Shown piece by piece: positions 43,484-53,248 of a DNA stretch of 64,000 nucleotides (its first letter is position 1; every line of letters begins with the position of its first letter). The notes beneath the pieces were generated by a model, which worked only from the letters and a program-made list of their open reading frames with translations, had not been told where the DNA came from and did not search any database. Source of the DNA: Psychromonas algicola (GTDB lineage Bacteria > Pseudomonadota > Gammaproteobacteria > Enterobacterales > Psychromonadaceae); contig NZ_SNUB01000003.1 of assembly GCF_004378355.1 (NCBI RefSeq), forward strand, positions 118,302 through 182,301, given 5' to 3'. The position numbers and the translations under genes were made by a program.

Positions 43484-43984
43484 ATGCTACGTTTTGAAAT
43501 TTGTAATGCAAAGTCCTGTGCTGAAGAGCTATTAGCATTAGGGAAAATCAATATGAAAATGTGGTATCTATTTGAATGGCTTACATTACATGATGAATTA
43601 CGTCATGGCACACAAGCCGAAGTCGTTAAACTGTATATCGATGAACAGCTTGTTGCTTATAGTTTGTTAGAAAATTATGAAGCTTGCACAGATAAAATTA
43701 AAAGCTTTAAGGGGAGGGTATATCAAGATTTGGGGGTAATACACTTTGTCACTGTACCTGCGTACCGTAAAAAAGGTTATGCAAGTTTATTAGCTGAAAA
43801 GATGTACCAGGAAGTGATTAAGCCATTGTTAGCTCGCTATCCTGATGTTATTGCCTATGTGACCGCTACGGGGCGTGCAGTGCCGTTAATGCAGCGTACA
43901 GGCATTAAAAAAACTCAGCTGGTGACTCAATTTTATTCTGACCTGACTTTTGAACAAAAAGTGGTTATTCCATTGAGTTGTTAG
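43484..43984 (+). CDS. GNAT-like acetyltransferase
   Basis: 166 aa. HFVTVPAYRKKGYASLLAEKMY is a GNAT acetyl-CoA motif; TATGRAVPLMQRTGI is the usual following segment. Substrate unknown. AAGGT ribosome site; terminator after the stop. Confidence 0.82.
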   Translation: MLRFEICNAKSCAEELLALGKINMKMWYLFEWLTLHDELRHGTQAEVVKLYIDEQLVAYSLLENYEACTDKIKSFKGRVYQDLGVIHFVTVPAYRKKGYASLLAEKMYQEVIKPLLARYPDVIAYVTATGRAVPLMQRTGIKKTQLVTQFYSDLTFEQKVVIPLSC

Positions 43985-44009
43985 TTCTGTTTAGATAAAC
44001 CGAAGATAT

Positions 44010-44041
44010 AAAAAAAGGGCTAATGAATTAGCCCTTTTTTT
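44010..44041. terminator. Bidirectional terminator (GNAT gene / aap operon)
   Basis: AAAAAAGGGCTAA/TTAGCCCTTTTTT stem with TGAA loop, A-run and T-run on the two sides, between convergent genes. Confidence 0.95.
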
Positions 44042-44058
44042 GTTATTCAATCACATGA

Positions 44059-44805
44059 TTAATGCGATAGGATTTGATCCAAGAATAATTTTAATCGATC
44101 TGATTGAGGGTTATCAAAGAACTCATTTGGTTCATTCTCTTCAATAACTTGTCCTGCATCCATGAAAATAACGCGGTCTGCTACTTTTTTAGCAAAGCCC
44201 ATTTCATGCGTTACACAAATCATTGTGATACCTTCATCAGCTAACTCAACCATCACGTCTAATACTTCCGATACCATTTCTGGATCAAGTGCTGATGTTG
44301 GTTCATCAAATAGCATGATTTCTGGGTTGATACATAGACAACGAGCAATCGCTACACGTTGTTGCTGACCACCAGATAATTGGTTTGGGTATTTATGTGC
44401 TTGATCTGCGATTTTTACACGCTCAAGAAAGTACATCGCCGTTTCAATCGCTTCTTTACGAGGTTTTTTATGTACCCAAGTTGGCGCGATTAATAGGTTT
44501 TCTAACACAGATAAATGAGGGAATAGGTTAAAGTGCTGAAATACCATTCCTACCTGTGAACGAATGTGGCGTACTACTTTTACGTCTTCAATCAATTCAG
44601 TACCATTGATATTGATGCTACCTTCTTGAAATTTTTCAAGATGATTTAAACAACGAATAGTGGTTGATTTACCTGATCCAGAAGGACCACAGATAACCAC
44701 TTTTTCGCCTTTTTTAATATTTAGGTTTACATCTTTTAGTACATGGAAATCACCATACCACTTGTTGACGTCCTTCATTGATATCATAAATTCTTGTTCT
44801 GACAT
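44059..44805 (-). CDS. aapP: Amino-acid ABC transporter ATP-binding protein
   Basis: 248 aa. Walker [11 protein letters not shown]-loop [16 protein letters not shown], signature LSGGQQQR, Walker [14 protein letters not shown], switch His in CVTHEMGF. Polar amino-acid uptake subfamily. Energises import through AapQ and AapM. Last gene of the operon, 11 bp after aapM. Confidence 0.96.
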   Translation of the reverse strand: MSEQEFMISMKDVNKWYGDFHVLKDVNLNIKKGEKVVICGPSGSGKSTTIRCLNHLEKFQEGSININGTELIEDVKVVRHIRSQVGMVFQHFNLFPHLSVLENLLIAPTWVHKKPRKEAIETAMYFLERVKIADQAHKYPNQLSGGQQQRVAIARCLCINPEIMLFDEPTSALDPEMVSEVLDVMVELADEGITMICVTHEMGFAKKVADRVIFMDAGQVIEENEPNEFFDNPQSDRLKLFLDQILSH

Positions 44806-44816
44806 GACGATTCCTT

Positions 44817-45899
44817 TTAATGCTCGGTGTTAAACTTGCGTTCAATTGCTTTAGAGTATTGTGACATTGAGAAACAACATACCCAGTAAATAAGTGTTAC
44901 AAAAACATAACCTTCAGTTTCAAATCCAAGCCAGTTCGTATCACTGTTTGTTAATGTAACCATTGCTAAAATATCGAATAATCCAATAATTAACACTAAG
45001 GTTGTATCTTTAAATAATGAGATAAATGAACCCACTAGGTTTGGAATAGATATTTTTAATACCTGTGGAAGAATGATTAAAATCATACCTTGCCAGTAGC
45101 TTAATCCTAGTGCTTCACTTGCTTCATATTGACCTTTAGGTATTGCTTGTAAACCACCACGTACTACTTCTGCTATGTAAGCGGCTTGGAATAAAGTAAT
45201 ACCAATTAAAGCACGTAATAACTTATTAAATTCAATTCCATCTTGGAAAAATAATGGCAGCATAACTGAAGCCATGAATAAAATAGTGATAAGTGGAACA
45301 CCACGTACAAATTCAATAAAACCAATACATAAGTTTCTAAGCACTGGCATATCAGATTGACGACCTAGCGCTAAAACAATACCGATAGGGAATGACGCGA
45401 TAATACCCACAGCAGCGACTAAAATTGTGAGCATTAATCCGCCCCATTTTTCAGTTTCTACTACTTCTAAACCAAACCAACCACCACTAATTAAGACGAA
45501 GCAAACAAATGGAAACGCAATAATTAATCCGATTTTTACCTTATTGTTTTTTAATAACTTTAAAGAAACTAATAGAGCAACAGATAAAAACGCTACAAGG
45601 TTAGGGCGCCAATGTAATGATTCAGGGTAAAAACCGTAAATAAATTGGTCAAATTTCTCAACGATAAATATCCATCGAGCTCCACCATCTGAAGGAAGTT
45701 CTGCTTTTGTACCACTCCAAGTCGCATCAAAAATAGCCCAGTTCAATAACGGTGGGATTAAAGCATAAAGAATATATAAACCAAATAACGTTAATAATGA
45801 ATTTTTAACATCTGAAAAAAGGTTTTCTCGTAGCCAAAAAACAACACCTTTATTTGCTGACGGTGCTGGCTTGGCTTCTTTCATTGTATAAGTTGCCAT
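44817..45899 (-). CDS. aapM: Amino-acid ABC transporter permease AapM
   Basis: 360 aa. His/Glu/Gln-type permease with the EAA loop ([34 protein letters not shown]) and several membrane helices, including extra N-terminal ones characteristic of the large AapM type. Pairs with AapQ. One base separates its start from the aapQ stop. Confidence 0.93.
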   Translation of the reverse strand: MATYTMKEAKPAPSANKGVVFWLRENLFSDVKNSLLTLFGLYILYALIPPLLNWAIFDATWSGTKAELPSDGGARWIFIVEKFDQFIYGFYPESLHWRPNLVAFLSVALLVSLKLLKNNKVKIGLIIAFPFVCFVLISGGWFGLEVVETEKWGGLMLTILVAAVGIIASFPIGIVLALGRQSDMPVLRNLCIGFIEFVRGVPLITILFMASVMLPLFFQDGIEFNKLLRALIGITLFQAAYIAEVVRGGLQAIPKGQYEASEALGLSYWQGMILIILPQVLKISIPNLVGSFISLFKDTTLVLIIGLFDILAMVTLTNSDTNWLGFETEGYVFVTLIYWVCCFSMSQYSKAIERKFNTEH

Positions 45900-45900
45900 T

Positions 45901-47085
45901 TTATCGTCCTTTTATAGCCATTTTAGCGTTAACCCAGTTCAGTATTAGGGAAATAACAATACTGATAACAAGATAAACAGCCATGGTCATTAATATAATC
46001 TCAATGGCCTGACCTACTTGGTTCAATGTTGTACCAGAAAAGAGGGTGACTAATTCTGGGTAACCAATTGCAGTTGCTAAAGATGAGTTCTTAGTTAAAT
46101 TCAAAAATTGATTAATAACAGGGGGAATAATTACGCGCAACGCTTGCGGTAATACAACTTTAGACAGAATGACATGATCTTTAAGGCCTAATGACTTAGC
46201 TGCTTCTTTTTGTCCTTTAGGCACTGACTCAATACCTGCACGTACCGCTTCAGCAATATAAGTTGCTGTATAAATACTTAATGCAAATAATAAAGCTAAT
46301 AACTCAGGAACAATCGTTAAACCGCCTTTGAAGTTAAACCCTTTTAAAACTGGATATTCAGCTGTTACAGGTTGTCCTGAAACAAAATAAACCAGTGTGG
46401 GAGCAAGTATTAAAATCGCAATTGATACTTTGACAATAGGAAATTCTTCACCTGTATCGTCGTGGCGTTTTTTTGCCCAACGTTTCAGGTATATCACACC
46501 TGCAACAGCAAGAATGAAAGAAATCAAAATTGCACTACTACCTGCTTCAAAAATAGGTTCTGGCAGTAGTAAACCTCGGTTATTTAAGAAAATGCTATCT
46601 AGGTAGTTAAAACTTTGGCGTGGGCTCGGTAACGCCGCAAGTACCACGTTATACCAAAATAAAATTTGTAATAAAATTGGAATGTTACGAAACGTTTCAA
46701 TATAAATTAAAGAAAGTCTAGAAACTAAGTAGTTATCAGATAAGCGGCCAACACCAATTAACAAACCGATGATAGAGGCAAAAATAATACCTAATATTGA
46801 TACTAATAATGTATTTAATAGACCAACAATAAATACATCTCCAAAAGTAGAGGTGCCATCACTGTATTCTATTAATGTCTGGCTAATACCAAAGCCTGCA
46901 ATGTTATCTAAAAATCCAAAGCCTGTTGTAATATTACTCGCTGCAATATTATTAAACATATTGTTAGTGAAATAAAACGCTAAGAATAAAACGATTGCTA
47001 AAGCTAAAACTTGGAAGAAGATAGAGCGATAAAGAGGATTATTTAACAATCCAACATTGTTTGATGATACTTGTTTATTTTTCAT
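45901..47085 (-). CDS. aapQ: Amino-acid ABC transporter permease AapQ
   Basis: 394 aa, the larger of the two permeases. EAA loop KEAAKSLGLKDHVILSKVVLPQALRVIIPPV near the C-terminus; about eight helices with the long first loop typical of AapQ. Probably takes up glutamate, glutamine, aspartate and related L-amino acids (family knowledge). Downstream of an attenuating terminator, so made in lower amount than AapJ. Confidence 0.93.
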   Translation of the reverse strand: MKNKQVSSNNVGLLNNPLYRSIFFQVLALAIVLFLAFYFTNNMFNNIAASNITTGFGFLDNIAGFGISQTLIEYSDGTSTFGDVFIVGLLNTLLVSILGIIFASIIGLLIGVGRLSDNYLVSRLSLIYIETFRNIPILLQILFWYNVVLAALPSPRQSFNYLDSIFLNNRGLLLPEPIFEAGSSAILISFILAVAGVIYLKRWAKKRHDDTGEEFPIVKVSIAILILAPTLVYFVSGQPVTAEYPVLKGFNFKGGLTIVPELLALLFALSIYTATYIAEAVRAGIESVPKGQKEAAKSLGLKDHVILSKVVLPQALRVIIPPVINQFLNLTKNSSLATAIGYPELVTLFSGTTLNQVGQAIEIILMTMAVYLVISIVISLILNWVNAKMAIKGR

Positions 47086-47108
47086 AATGTGCCTTTTAAT
47101 CAGCGGGG

Positions 47109-47131
47109 AAAAAGGGGGCAGAAGAGCCCCC
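47109..47131 (-). terminator. Attenuating terminator between aapJ and aapQ
   Basis: On the minus strand GGGGGC-TCTTCT-GCCCCC is followed by TTTTT, about 20 bp after the aapJ stop. Partial termination here would give more binding protein than membrane components, a common design in ABC uptake operons. Confidence 0.85.
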
Positions 47132-47148
47132 TAAGATACTGTTTAAAA

Positions 47149-48162
47149 TTAACGAACTGGCATTGGGTACATTAGACCACCTTGATTCCATAGTTTGTTT
47201 AAACCACGGTCAATTTTTACTGGAGAATCTTTACCTACATTCACATCAAACATTTCTTTGTAGTTACCTACTTGTTTAATGATTTGGTAAGCCCAGTCAG
47301 ATTTAAGACCTAAGTTTTCACCAATTGTACCTGAAGTACCTAGTAGACGTTTGATACCTGGGTTTTCTGATTTTAGCATTGCTGTTGCATTGCTTGAAGA
47401 AACACCTAGCTCTTCCGCTTCTAATACCGCAAATAAGCTCCAACGAACTACGTTGAACCAAGCATCATCACCTTGACGAACTACAGGACCTAGAGGCTCT
47501 TTAGAAATGATTTCAGGTAATACTGTAACAGATGATGGATCATCCATTTTTAATTTCAAACCGTATAACTGAGAAGCATCTGATGTTACTGCATCACAAC
47601 GACCGTTTTTGAAACCATCGATTGTTTGGCCTGATGTATCATAAGTAACCGCTTTGTATTCCATACCGTTAGATTTGAAGTAATCAGTTAAGTTTAATTC
47701 AGTTGTTGTACCAGCTTGAATACAGAAAGTTGCACCATCTAATTCTTTAGCAGATGTTACGCCTAATTTGTTACTTACTAGGAAACCTTGACCATCGTAG
47801 TAGTTAACACCAGCGAAGTTTAAACCTAGAGATGTATCACGTGTAGCTGTCCATGTAGTTGCACGAGATAGAAGATCAATCTCACCACTTTGTAATGCTG
47901 TGAAACGCTCTTTTGCTGTTAATGGGATATATTTTACTTTATTTGCATCACCAAATACGGCTGTAGAAACGGCGCGACAAAAATCTACGTCAAGACCTTT
48001 CCATACACCTTTTGAATCTGCAGCAGAGAAGCCTGGGATACCTGTTGAAACACCACAGCTTAATACACCTTTTTTAGCGACATCTTCTAATGTGCCCGCT
48101 TGTGAAAGCGTAGGTACTAATGCTGTTAGACCAAATAATAGAGCTAGTTTTGTCGATTTCAT
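47149..48162 (-). CDS. aapJ: Periplasmic amino-acid-binding protein AapJ
   Basis: 337 aa with signal peptide (ending LSQA). Family 3 solute-binding signatures: LSCGVSTGIPGFSAADSKGVWKGLDVDFCRAVSTAVFGD, FTALQSGEIDLLSRATTWT and DGFKNGRCDAVTSDASQLYGL. Captures L-amino acids for AapQMP. I start at 48162 (AAGGAAAATAA upstream), not the longer frame from 48240. First gene of the operon. Confidence 0.96.
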   Translation of the reverse strand: MKSTKLALLFGLTALVPTLSQAGTLEDVAKKGVLSCGVSTGIPGFSAADSKGVWKGLDVDFCRAVSTAVFGDANKVKYIPLTAKERFTALQSGEIDLLSRATTWTATRDTSLGLNFAGVNYYDGQGFLVSNKLGVTSAKELDGATFCIQAGTTTELNLTDYFKSNGMEYKAVTYDTSGQTIDGFKNGRCDAVTSDASQLYGLKLKMDDPSSVTVLPEIISKEPLGPVVRQGDDAWFNVVRWSLFAVLEAEELGVSSSNATAMLKSENPGIKRLLGTSGTIGENLGLKSDWAYQIIKQVGNYKEMFDVNVGKDSPVKIDRGLNKLWNQGGLMYPMPVR

Positions 48163-48252
48163 TTTATTTTCCTTGTGGCTTTTAAAATAGTTATACAAAT
48201 CAATTATGAATATAAAAATACATGGTTTAAAAATATTCACATGTAATAGCTA

Positions 48253-48356
48253 GAGCAAGTTGCATGCCATTTATATATTGAACTATATTCATACTAAGTA
48301 GTCGGAGCAATTTATATGCCACTCCAAGTTTGAACCATATTCATCATATGTAAGAG
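48253..48356. repeat. 52-bp tandem duplication upstream of aapJ
   Basis: Two copies starting at GAGCAAGTTGCATGCCA (48253) and GAGCAATTTATATGCCA (48305), both containing TGAAC.ATATTCAT. Diverged but clearly related. Meaning unknown; the aapJ promoter probably lies here. Confidence 0.65.
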
Positions 48357-48421
48357 ATACGCTATTATCATCCCCTAGTGTAGTTATCTGTTGGCTTTTT
48401 TGATTTGAGTCATGTTTTATT

Positions 48422-48442
48422 GCAGTTTTTAACGAAAACTGC
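48422..48442. promoter_or_regulatory. 8-bp inverted repeat
   Basis: GCAGTTTT-TAACG-AAAACTGC, perfect. Could be an operator or part of a transcription end for the upstream bat operon. Confidence 0.4.
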
Positions 48443-48477
48443 GTTTTGAGTTTAATTAGTGAACAATTGGTTGTTAC

Positions 48478-48511
48478 AAAATATTACAATCGATTACAAA
48501 ATCTTACTCAC
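48478..48511. promoter_or_regulatory. Helically phased TTAC array
   Basis: TTACAAAATA-TTACAATCGA-TTACAAAATC-TTAC: three and a half units with an exact 10-bp period, about 320 bp upstream of aapJ. This spacing puts each copy on the same DNA face, as in cooperative regulator sites. Confidence 0.45.
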
Positions 48512-48629
48512 TTAGGAGTATGGGTTTAAACAGGAGAGGAAGTTTACAAGTGAGTTGCTTGTTTTTTTGCAACTTCATGGTGCGGATTTTCAGTGTGACC
48601 TGTCTTTTTTGCCTCTAATTAGTGCGTTT

Positions 48630-48663
48630 TAATGCAAACTAATGCTTAAATTAGTTTGCATTA
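48630..48663. repeat. Perfect 14-bp inverted repeat after batD
   Basis: TAATGCAAACTAAT and its complement with a GCTTAA loop, 14 bp beyond the bat operon's last stop. No T-run follows on either strand. Confidence 0.6.
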
Positions 48664-48676
48664 AGCATGGTTATTT

Positions 48677-50374
48677 TTAAGGATTAATATCTGAAAGGGG
48701 ATTTAACTCATCACGATTTCTTAATTGATGTTCTTGTTTAATCAATTTAGTGAGCTCTCCAGCATTCCATTGATGTGTTTGACCAGAGCACGCTAATTCA
48801 AGTTGTTTTAGATTTAACAACAATTGTTGCTTTTTCTCTTCATTCAATCTGCTGTAATTTTCTATTTCTTGAATTTGAGTAATTGCTGGATATTTAGATT
48901 GTAAGTATCGCAACAAGCTATTATAGACAAGTTGAGGTTGTGCATGTTGCAACGCGATTAATAATGCTTTGTATGGTTGTTTACTTTCTACAACATTATT
49001 TACACTGTTATTATCCTTTATAGTCATCCCTTTACGCTGCGTAAAGTGATAAATCGTACCGATAACCAATAATAAGAAAAGTACTAGGGTGCTGATTTTC
49101 CAAAATAACAACTCAGCGGTATTATTTACTGGCTGGTTATTACTTGTATTTAATTTTGCTTGATCAAGTGCTGCATTTCCCAGTAAAGGTGTTGAATTGC
49201 TTTGATTGTTGTTTGTTGATGGCGCCGCTTTAATTGTTAATGTTTGTGCTGGTAACGTCGCAAACTCTTGTTTGTCGGTAACACTATTCCACCATGGTAT
49301 TTTTATTTCGGGTAAAACTAATTGCCCAGCTTTATTAGCAATAATTGCATGTGTGATTGTGCGTTGAGTATAAAGTTTATTGTTAATTTCACCCTGTTTT
49401 AAATCATCTTTGTCCGGGTAATAGCGCATTGAATTATTATAATTTAATTTGATTTGTGGCATTTTATCTAGGCTGATAGAAGCAACCTGTAAACTAATAC
49501 TACGGGTAATAGGATCACCAACGGCGTATTCTTTACTATGTAAGTCATTGTTTTCTATTATCCGAACATCATCACTCACCAACCAGTCACCTTGGAAGTT
49601 ACTTGGAATGTCTTTTACCGTTAATGCAACGGTATTCCCTCGGATATTGATTGCTTGATAAGCTGATTGACCTTGCCATTGGTTTACTCGGCGATTCATT
49701 TGCCCTGTTAATAAAGGCGATGGGATCACCATTTCTTTGGCGATAGAAGGCGTTATCTTGTATTGATATGAGAAAACTTGATAGCGGATGCCATTACGTA
49801 TTATTTGAGATTGAGGTTTAGGATCAATGCGTTCAACGTCAACCGAGTCAAGTGCAGGTGGAAGTACATCGGCATTGCTTATGTTTTCTGATACATAAAT
49901 TTTAGTATCCAAAATAACTTGTTGTCCCAAGTATATCTTCGATTTGTTGAGTGAGTTCTCAATAAAAATGGCATCTCCCTGTACTGATTTTTGTTGCGCA
50001 CTCGGTTCAATAACTTGAATTTTTATTGCTTGAGTTTGTACATCACCAATTTTAAGTGAGGGGATCGTAAAAGTACCAATTTTATTAGCTTGTAAACGAA
50101 CTTGCCAAGTTGTTTGCGCTTTGAATTCGCCATTGATGTACATCTGCTTCTGACCTCTAGAAGGCAGGAATACAGTGAACTTATCTTTTAATACATCAGT
50201 ATCTAATTGATATTCTGAGCCTGTGTCATCAACTTCCACATTTAGCATGAAGATATCGCCAAGATAGACTTGATTGTTACTCACTGATGCCGTGGCTTGT
50301 GTCGCAGCAAAAGCGTGCATAGTCATAGTGAATAGTATTAAGGTAATACTTAAACATTTTTGTAAAAACGTCAT
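48677..50374 (-). CDS. batD: BatD-family protein
   Basis: 565 aa with a signal peptide (ending MHAFA), a long periplasmic beta-rich region starting ATASVSNNQVYLGDIFMLNVEVDDTGS, one late membrane helix (about residues 425-443) and a cytoplasmic tail. This is BatD (oxygen tolerance) layout. Its ATG shares one base with the upstream stop (TAATG). Last of six overlapping genes. Bat proteins form a membrane complex with MoxR ATPases; exact role unclear. Confidence 0.88.
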   Translation of the reverse strand: MTFLQKCLSITLILFTMTMHAFAATQATASVSNNQVYLGDIFMLNVEVDDTGSEYQLDTDVLKDKFTVFLPSRGQKQMYINGEFKAQTTWQVRLQANKIGTFTIPSLKIGDVQTQAIKIQVIEPSAQQKSVQGDAIFIENSLNKSKIYLGQQVILDTKIYVSENISNADVLPPALDSVDVERIDPKPQSQIIRNGIRYQVFSYQYKITPSIAKEMVIPSPLLTGQMNRRVNQWQGQSAYQAINIRGNTVALTVKDIPSNFQGDWLVSDDVRIIENNDLHSKEYAVGDPITRSISLQVASISLDKMPQIKLNYNNSMRYYPDKDDLKQGEINNKLYTQRTITHAIIANKAGQLVLPEIKIPWWNSVTDKQEFATLPAQTLTIKAAPSTNNNQSNSTPLLGNAALDQAKLNTSNNQPVNNTAELLFWKISTLVLFLLLVIGTIYHFTQRKGMTIKDNNSVNNVVESKQPYKALLIALQHAQPQLVYNSLLRYLQSKYPAITQIQEIENYSRLNEEKKQQLLLNLKQLELACSGQTHQWNAGELTKLIKQEHQLRNRDELNPLSDINP

Positions 50375-52275
50375 TACCAGATTTCTCCATTTTCTTTTCG
50401 TATAACTGGTTGGTCAGCAGAGCGTTTTTGATACTCGAGTCGCATTTTATTTCTTAATAACAAAGACGGATCATCTGGCATATTTTTTAACCAAGTAGGT
50501 AGGTCTTCATATTCTTGATTTGCTTGCTCTTCTGTATTTATTGCTTGTGAAGCTGCTTGCTGTTCTTGTTCGTTTTGTTGATTATTTTCTTCTGCTGCTG
50601 CTTGTTGTTTTTGTTGTTCAGCATCTTGCTGTTTTTGTTGTTTAGCATTTGATGGTTGGTTTTGCTGTTGAGACTGCTGTTCATCTTGCTGATGATCACC
50701 TTCATCTTGGTCAGAAGATTGTTGTTGGTTTTGTTGCTGATCACTTTGCTGTTGTTCAGAGGCTTGTTGCTCATTGCTCTGTTGATCGTTTTGCTCTTTT
50801 TCAGAGGATTGTTGATCGTCATTCTGTTGTTGATCAGAGGATTGTTGGTCCTTATTATTTTGCTGTTGCTGTTGCTGTTCTTGCTGTTTTAATAAGTCTT
50901 CAACGGCTTTTTTATTCGCTTGTGCTTCTTTAAAATCAGGATCGATAGCTAATGCTTTATTAAAGCTATCTAATGCTTGTTGATAGTTTTGCTGCATTGC
51001 TTGGCTATTACCTAAGTTATATAGCGCCTGCTTATTGTTTGGATCTGCATTGTATTGATCTGTGTAAACCGCTTCAGCCTGTTTATATTGCTTATCTTTA
51101 AATAAAGCAGCGCCTTTCCATTCAGGGGTTTCAAAATGTTCAATAGCTTCTTGGTATTGACCTTGCTGAAATGCTTGGTATGCGTTTTGTTGATCGTTTT
51201 TCCAGATTGAAGCTTCTACTTTAGATGTTGTTAATGGCAAAGTGACAGCCAATACGAGAGCATAAAAAACACCTTTTCTGAAAAATAATAAAAATAAAGG
51301 AAGCAATAAAAAGCTTAGCCAGTAACCATCATCAATTAACTGTTTATTATCTGTTTTTTGTTGTGCCTGTTGAGTCTCTTTCGACTGAGTTTTATTGTCG
51401 TAGTGCTGTGTTAACAATTGAACATCTTTACCTTGCGCATCAATATTCAGATATAAACCATTGTTTATACTTGTAATTGGGTAGAGCATATTAGTTTCAA
51501 GTTTTGGGATAATGATATTATCTGAAGCATCTTTTAATAAACTATCATCAGGTAATTTAATCGGAGCACCATTAGGCGTCGCTACTGCGAGCACTGACAC
51601 CATCCAATCGGTTCCTTCGATCATATCCTTCATTTTATCTAGACTATCTGAATCAAACCCATCGGTGATAAATACAATATGGCCTTGTTGATAACCTGCA
51701 TTTTTAAGTAATTCGATAGATTTTTGCAACGCTAAATCGGGTCTTGAACCACGCGCAGGCATTAACAAAGGGGAGAGGTTGGGAACATGGTTAATAATCG
51801 AATTACTGTCACGCGTTAAGGGAGTAATTGCAAAGGCATCTCCAGCGTAGGCAATCAGTGCTTTGTCACCTTCAGTCCATTGTTTAAGTAAATCAATTGC
51901 TTTGTATTTTGCTTGGCTTAAACGATTAGGTTTTATATCGGTTGCATACATTGAAAAAGATAAGTCAAAGGCAATAACCTGTGCTTTTTGTATTTCATAA
52001 ACCGGGAGTTTAATACTGCGAATACTCGGGCCTGATAATGCAATACAAGCGATAACAAGCAGACTATTTAAAACCCAACGATTGCTTTTAGTTGTTTCGG
52101 GTAAGGTCACCAAATGTTCGCTGAGATGACTAGCTATGATGTTTGTCTTTTTAGATTTATTGCGCTTGAACTGCCATAAACTAAAAGCTAATACCACAAC
52201 AATACCGAGTAACCAATAAGGGCGCATAAATTCTAATGCTGTAAATGTGCTTTCAAAGGCGTCTTTAAAGTTCAT
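50374..52275 (-). CDS. BatB-BatC fusion: VWA plus TPR protein with Gln-rich linker
   Basis: 633 aa. N-terminal helix, VWA domain with MIDAS start DLSFSMYATD, a second hydrophobic pair, then TPRs (ALYNLGNSQAMQQNYQQALDSFNKALAIDPDFKEA), then a very Gln/Asp/Asn-rich region of about 110 residues and a conserved C-terminal PTWLKNMPDDPSLLLRNKMRLEYQKR. Combines BatB and BatC in one chain. I start at ATG 52275 (AGAGG upstream), overlapping the batA stop by 11 bases. The Gln-rich part is repeat-prone. Confidence 0.9.
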   Translation of the reverse strand: MNFKDAFESTFTALEFMRPYWLLGIVVVLAFSLWQFKRNKSKKTNIIASHLSEHLVTLPETTKSNRWVLNSLLVIACIALSGPSIRSIKLPVYEIQKAQVIAFDLSFSMYATDIKPNRLSQAKYKAIDLLKQWTEGDKALIAYAGDAFAITPLTRDSNSIINHVPNLSPLLMPARGSRPDLALQKSIELLKNAGYQQGHIVFITDGFDSDSLDKMKDMIEGTDWMVSVLAVATPNGAPIKLPDDSLLKDASDNIIIPKLETNMLYPITSINNGLYLNIDAQGKDVQLLTQHYDNKTQSKETQQAQQKTDNKQLIDDGYWLSFLLLPLFLLFFRKGVFYALVLAVTLPLTTSKVEASIWKNDQQNAYQAFQQGQYQEAIEHFETPEWKGAALFKDKQYKQAEAVYTDQYNADPNNKQALYNLGNSQAMQQNYQQALDSFNKALAIDPDFKEAQANKKAVEDLLKQQEQQQQQQNNKDQQSSDQQQNDDQQSSEKEQNDQQSNEQQASEQQQSDQQQNQQQSSDQDEGDHQQDEQQSQQQNQPSNAKQQKQQDAEQQKQQAAAEENNQQNEQEQQAASQAINTEEQANQEYEDLPTWLKNMPDDPSLLLRNKMRLEYQKRSADQPVIRKENGEIW

Positions 52276-53248
52276 CTTCACCTCTTATTTTTAACCAAAG
52301 AACAACACTTAATAAAATGAATACAGCCAAAGAAAGTGGCCAATAAAAAAGATTCTTCTCAGGACGAAATTCCAAAAACTCACTATTAACCGGTTGTAGT
52401 TGATTAATTTCTTCGTAAATTTTTTCAAGGTCGTCTTGGTTTCTTGCGCGGAAATATTGTCCGTTAGTGACTTTGGCAATTTCACTTAACGTCTTTTCAT
52501 CTAAATCAGCAGAAGGGTTAACTCGCTGACTGCCAAAAAAGCTGCGTTTAACCATTTCATCGGCACCGATACCAATGGTGTAGATCTTAATACCATTTTT
52601 AGCAGCTTGTTGCGCTGCGGTGATTGGTTTTATGGTGCCTGAAGTATTTGCTCCATCAGTTAATAGAATCAATACGCGTTGTTCATTTTTATTTTCAACA
52701 AAACGTTTAATTGCCATCGCAATAGATTCACCAATCGCGGTTCGATTACCTACTAATCCTATTTGAGTTTCATCTACCATGGTTGAAACGGTTTTTAAAT
52801 CAAAGGTTAATGGTGTTTGCAAATAAGCATGATCGGCAAATAAAATCAGCCCTAAACGATCACCTTCTCGTTTAGCGACGAAGTCTTTGACTATCGATTT
52901 TACTAGGGTTAACCGATCAACGGTTTTCCCATTTAATGGCATATCCACTTCTTCCATACTGCCAGATAAATCTAACGACAGGATCATATCGCGGCTTTTT
53001 TGTTGAATACGTATTGGCTCATCAAACCATATTGGTTTAGCAACCGTTGCTAATAATAAACACCATAATAACCAAGGGATCACAAAGCCTATTAATGGAT
53101 TCGCTTTCGTTGATTTTGGCTGTTGCAGTCCCTCTGCTAAGGGTATCCAAACTTGAGTAAAGGATTGTTTTTTTCGTTTTAATAAATAGCGAGCGAGTAA
53201 AGGCAAAGGCAATAAAACAAACACCCAGATATAGCTAAATTCAAACAT
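52265..53248 (-). CDS. batA: BatA-like VWA protein
   Basis: 327 aa: N-terminal helices, VWA domain with complete MIDAS (DLSGSMEE, then T in GNRTAIGES, and LLTDGANTSG), and a C-terminal membrane helix. Membrane-bound metal-dependent adhesion domain facing the periplasm or cytoplasm in the Bat complex. Overlaps its neighbours on both sides. Confidence 0.92.
   Translation of the reverse strand: MFEFSYIWVFVLLPLPLLARYLLKRKKQSFTQVWIPLAEGLQQPKSTKANPLIGFVIPWLLWCLLLATVAKPIWFDEPIRIQQKSRDMILSLDLSGSMEEVDMPLNGKTVDRLTLVKSIVKDFVAKREGDRLGLILFADHAYLQTPLTFDLKTVSTMVDETQIGLVGNRTAIGESIAMAIKRFVENKNEQRVLILLTDGANTSGTIKPITAAQQAAKNGIKIYTIGIGADEMVKRSFFGSQRVNPSADLDEKTLSEIAKVTNGQYFRARNQDDLEKIYEEINQLQPVNSEFLEFRPEKNLFYWPLSLAVFILLSVVLWLKIRGEDEL

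Noticed and set aside
50538..50933. Three frames opposite or shifted to the Gln-rich region
   Set aside because: Low-complexity shadows of the CAA/CAG-rich coding sequence of the BatB-C gene.
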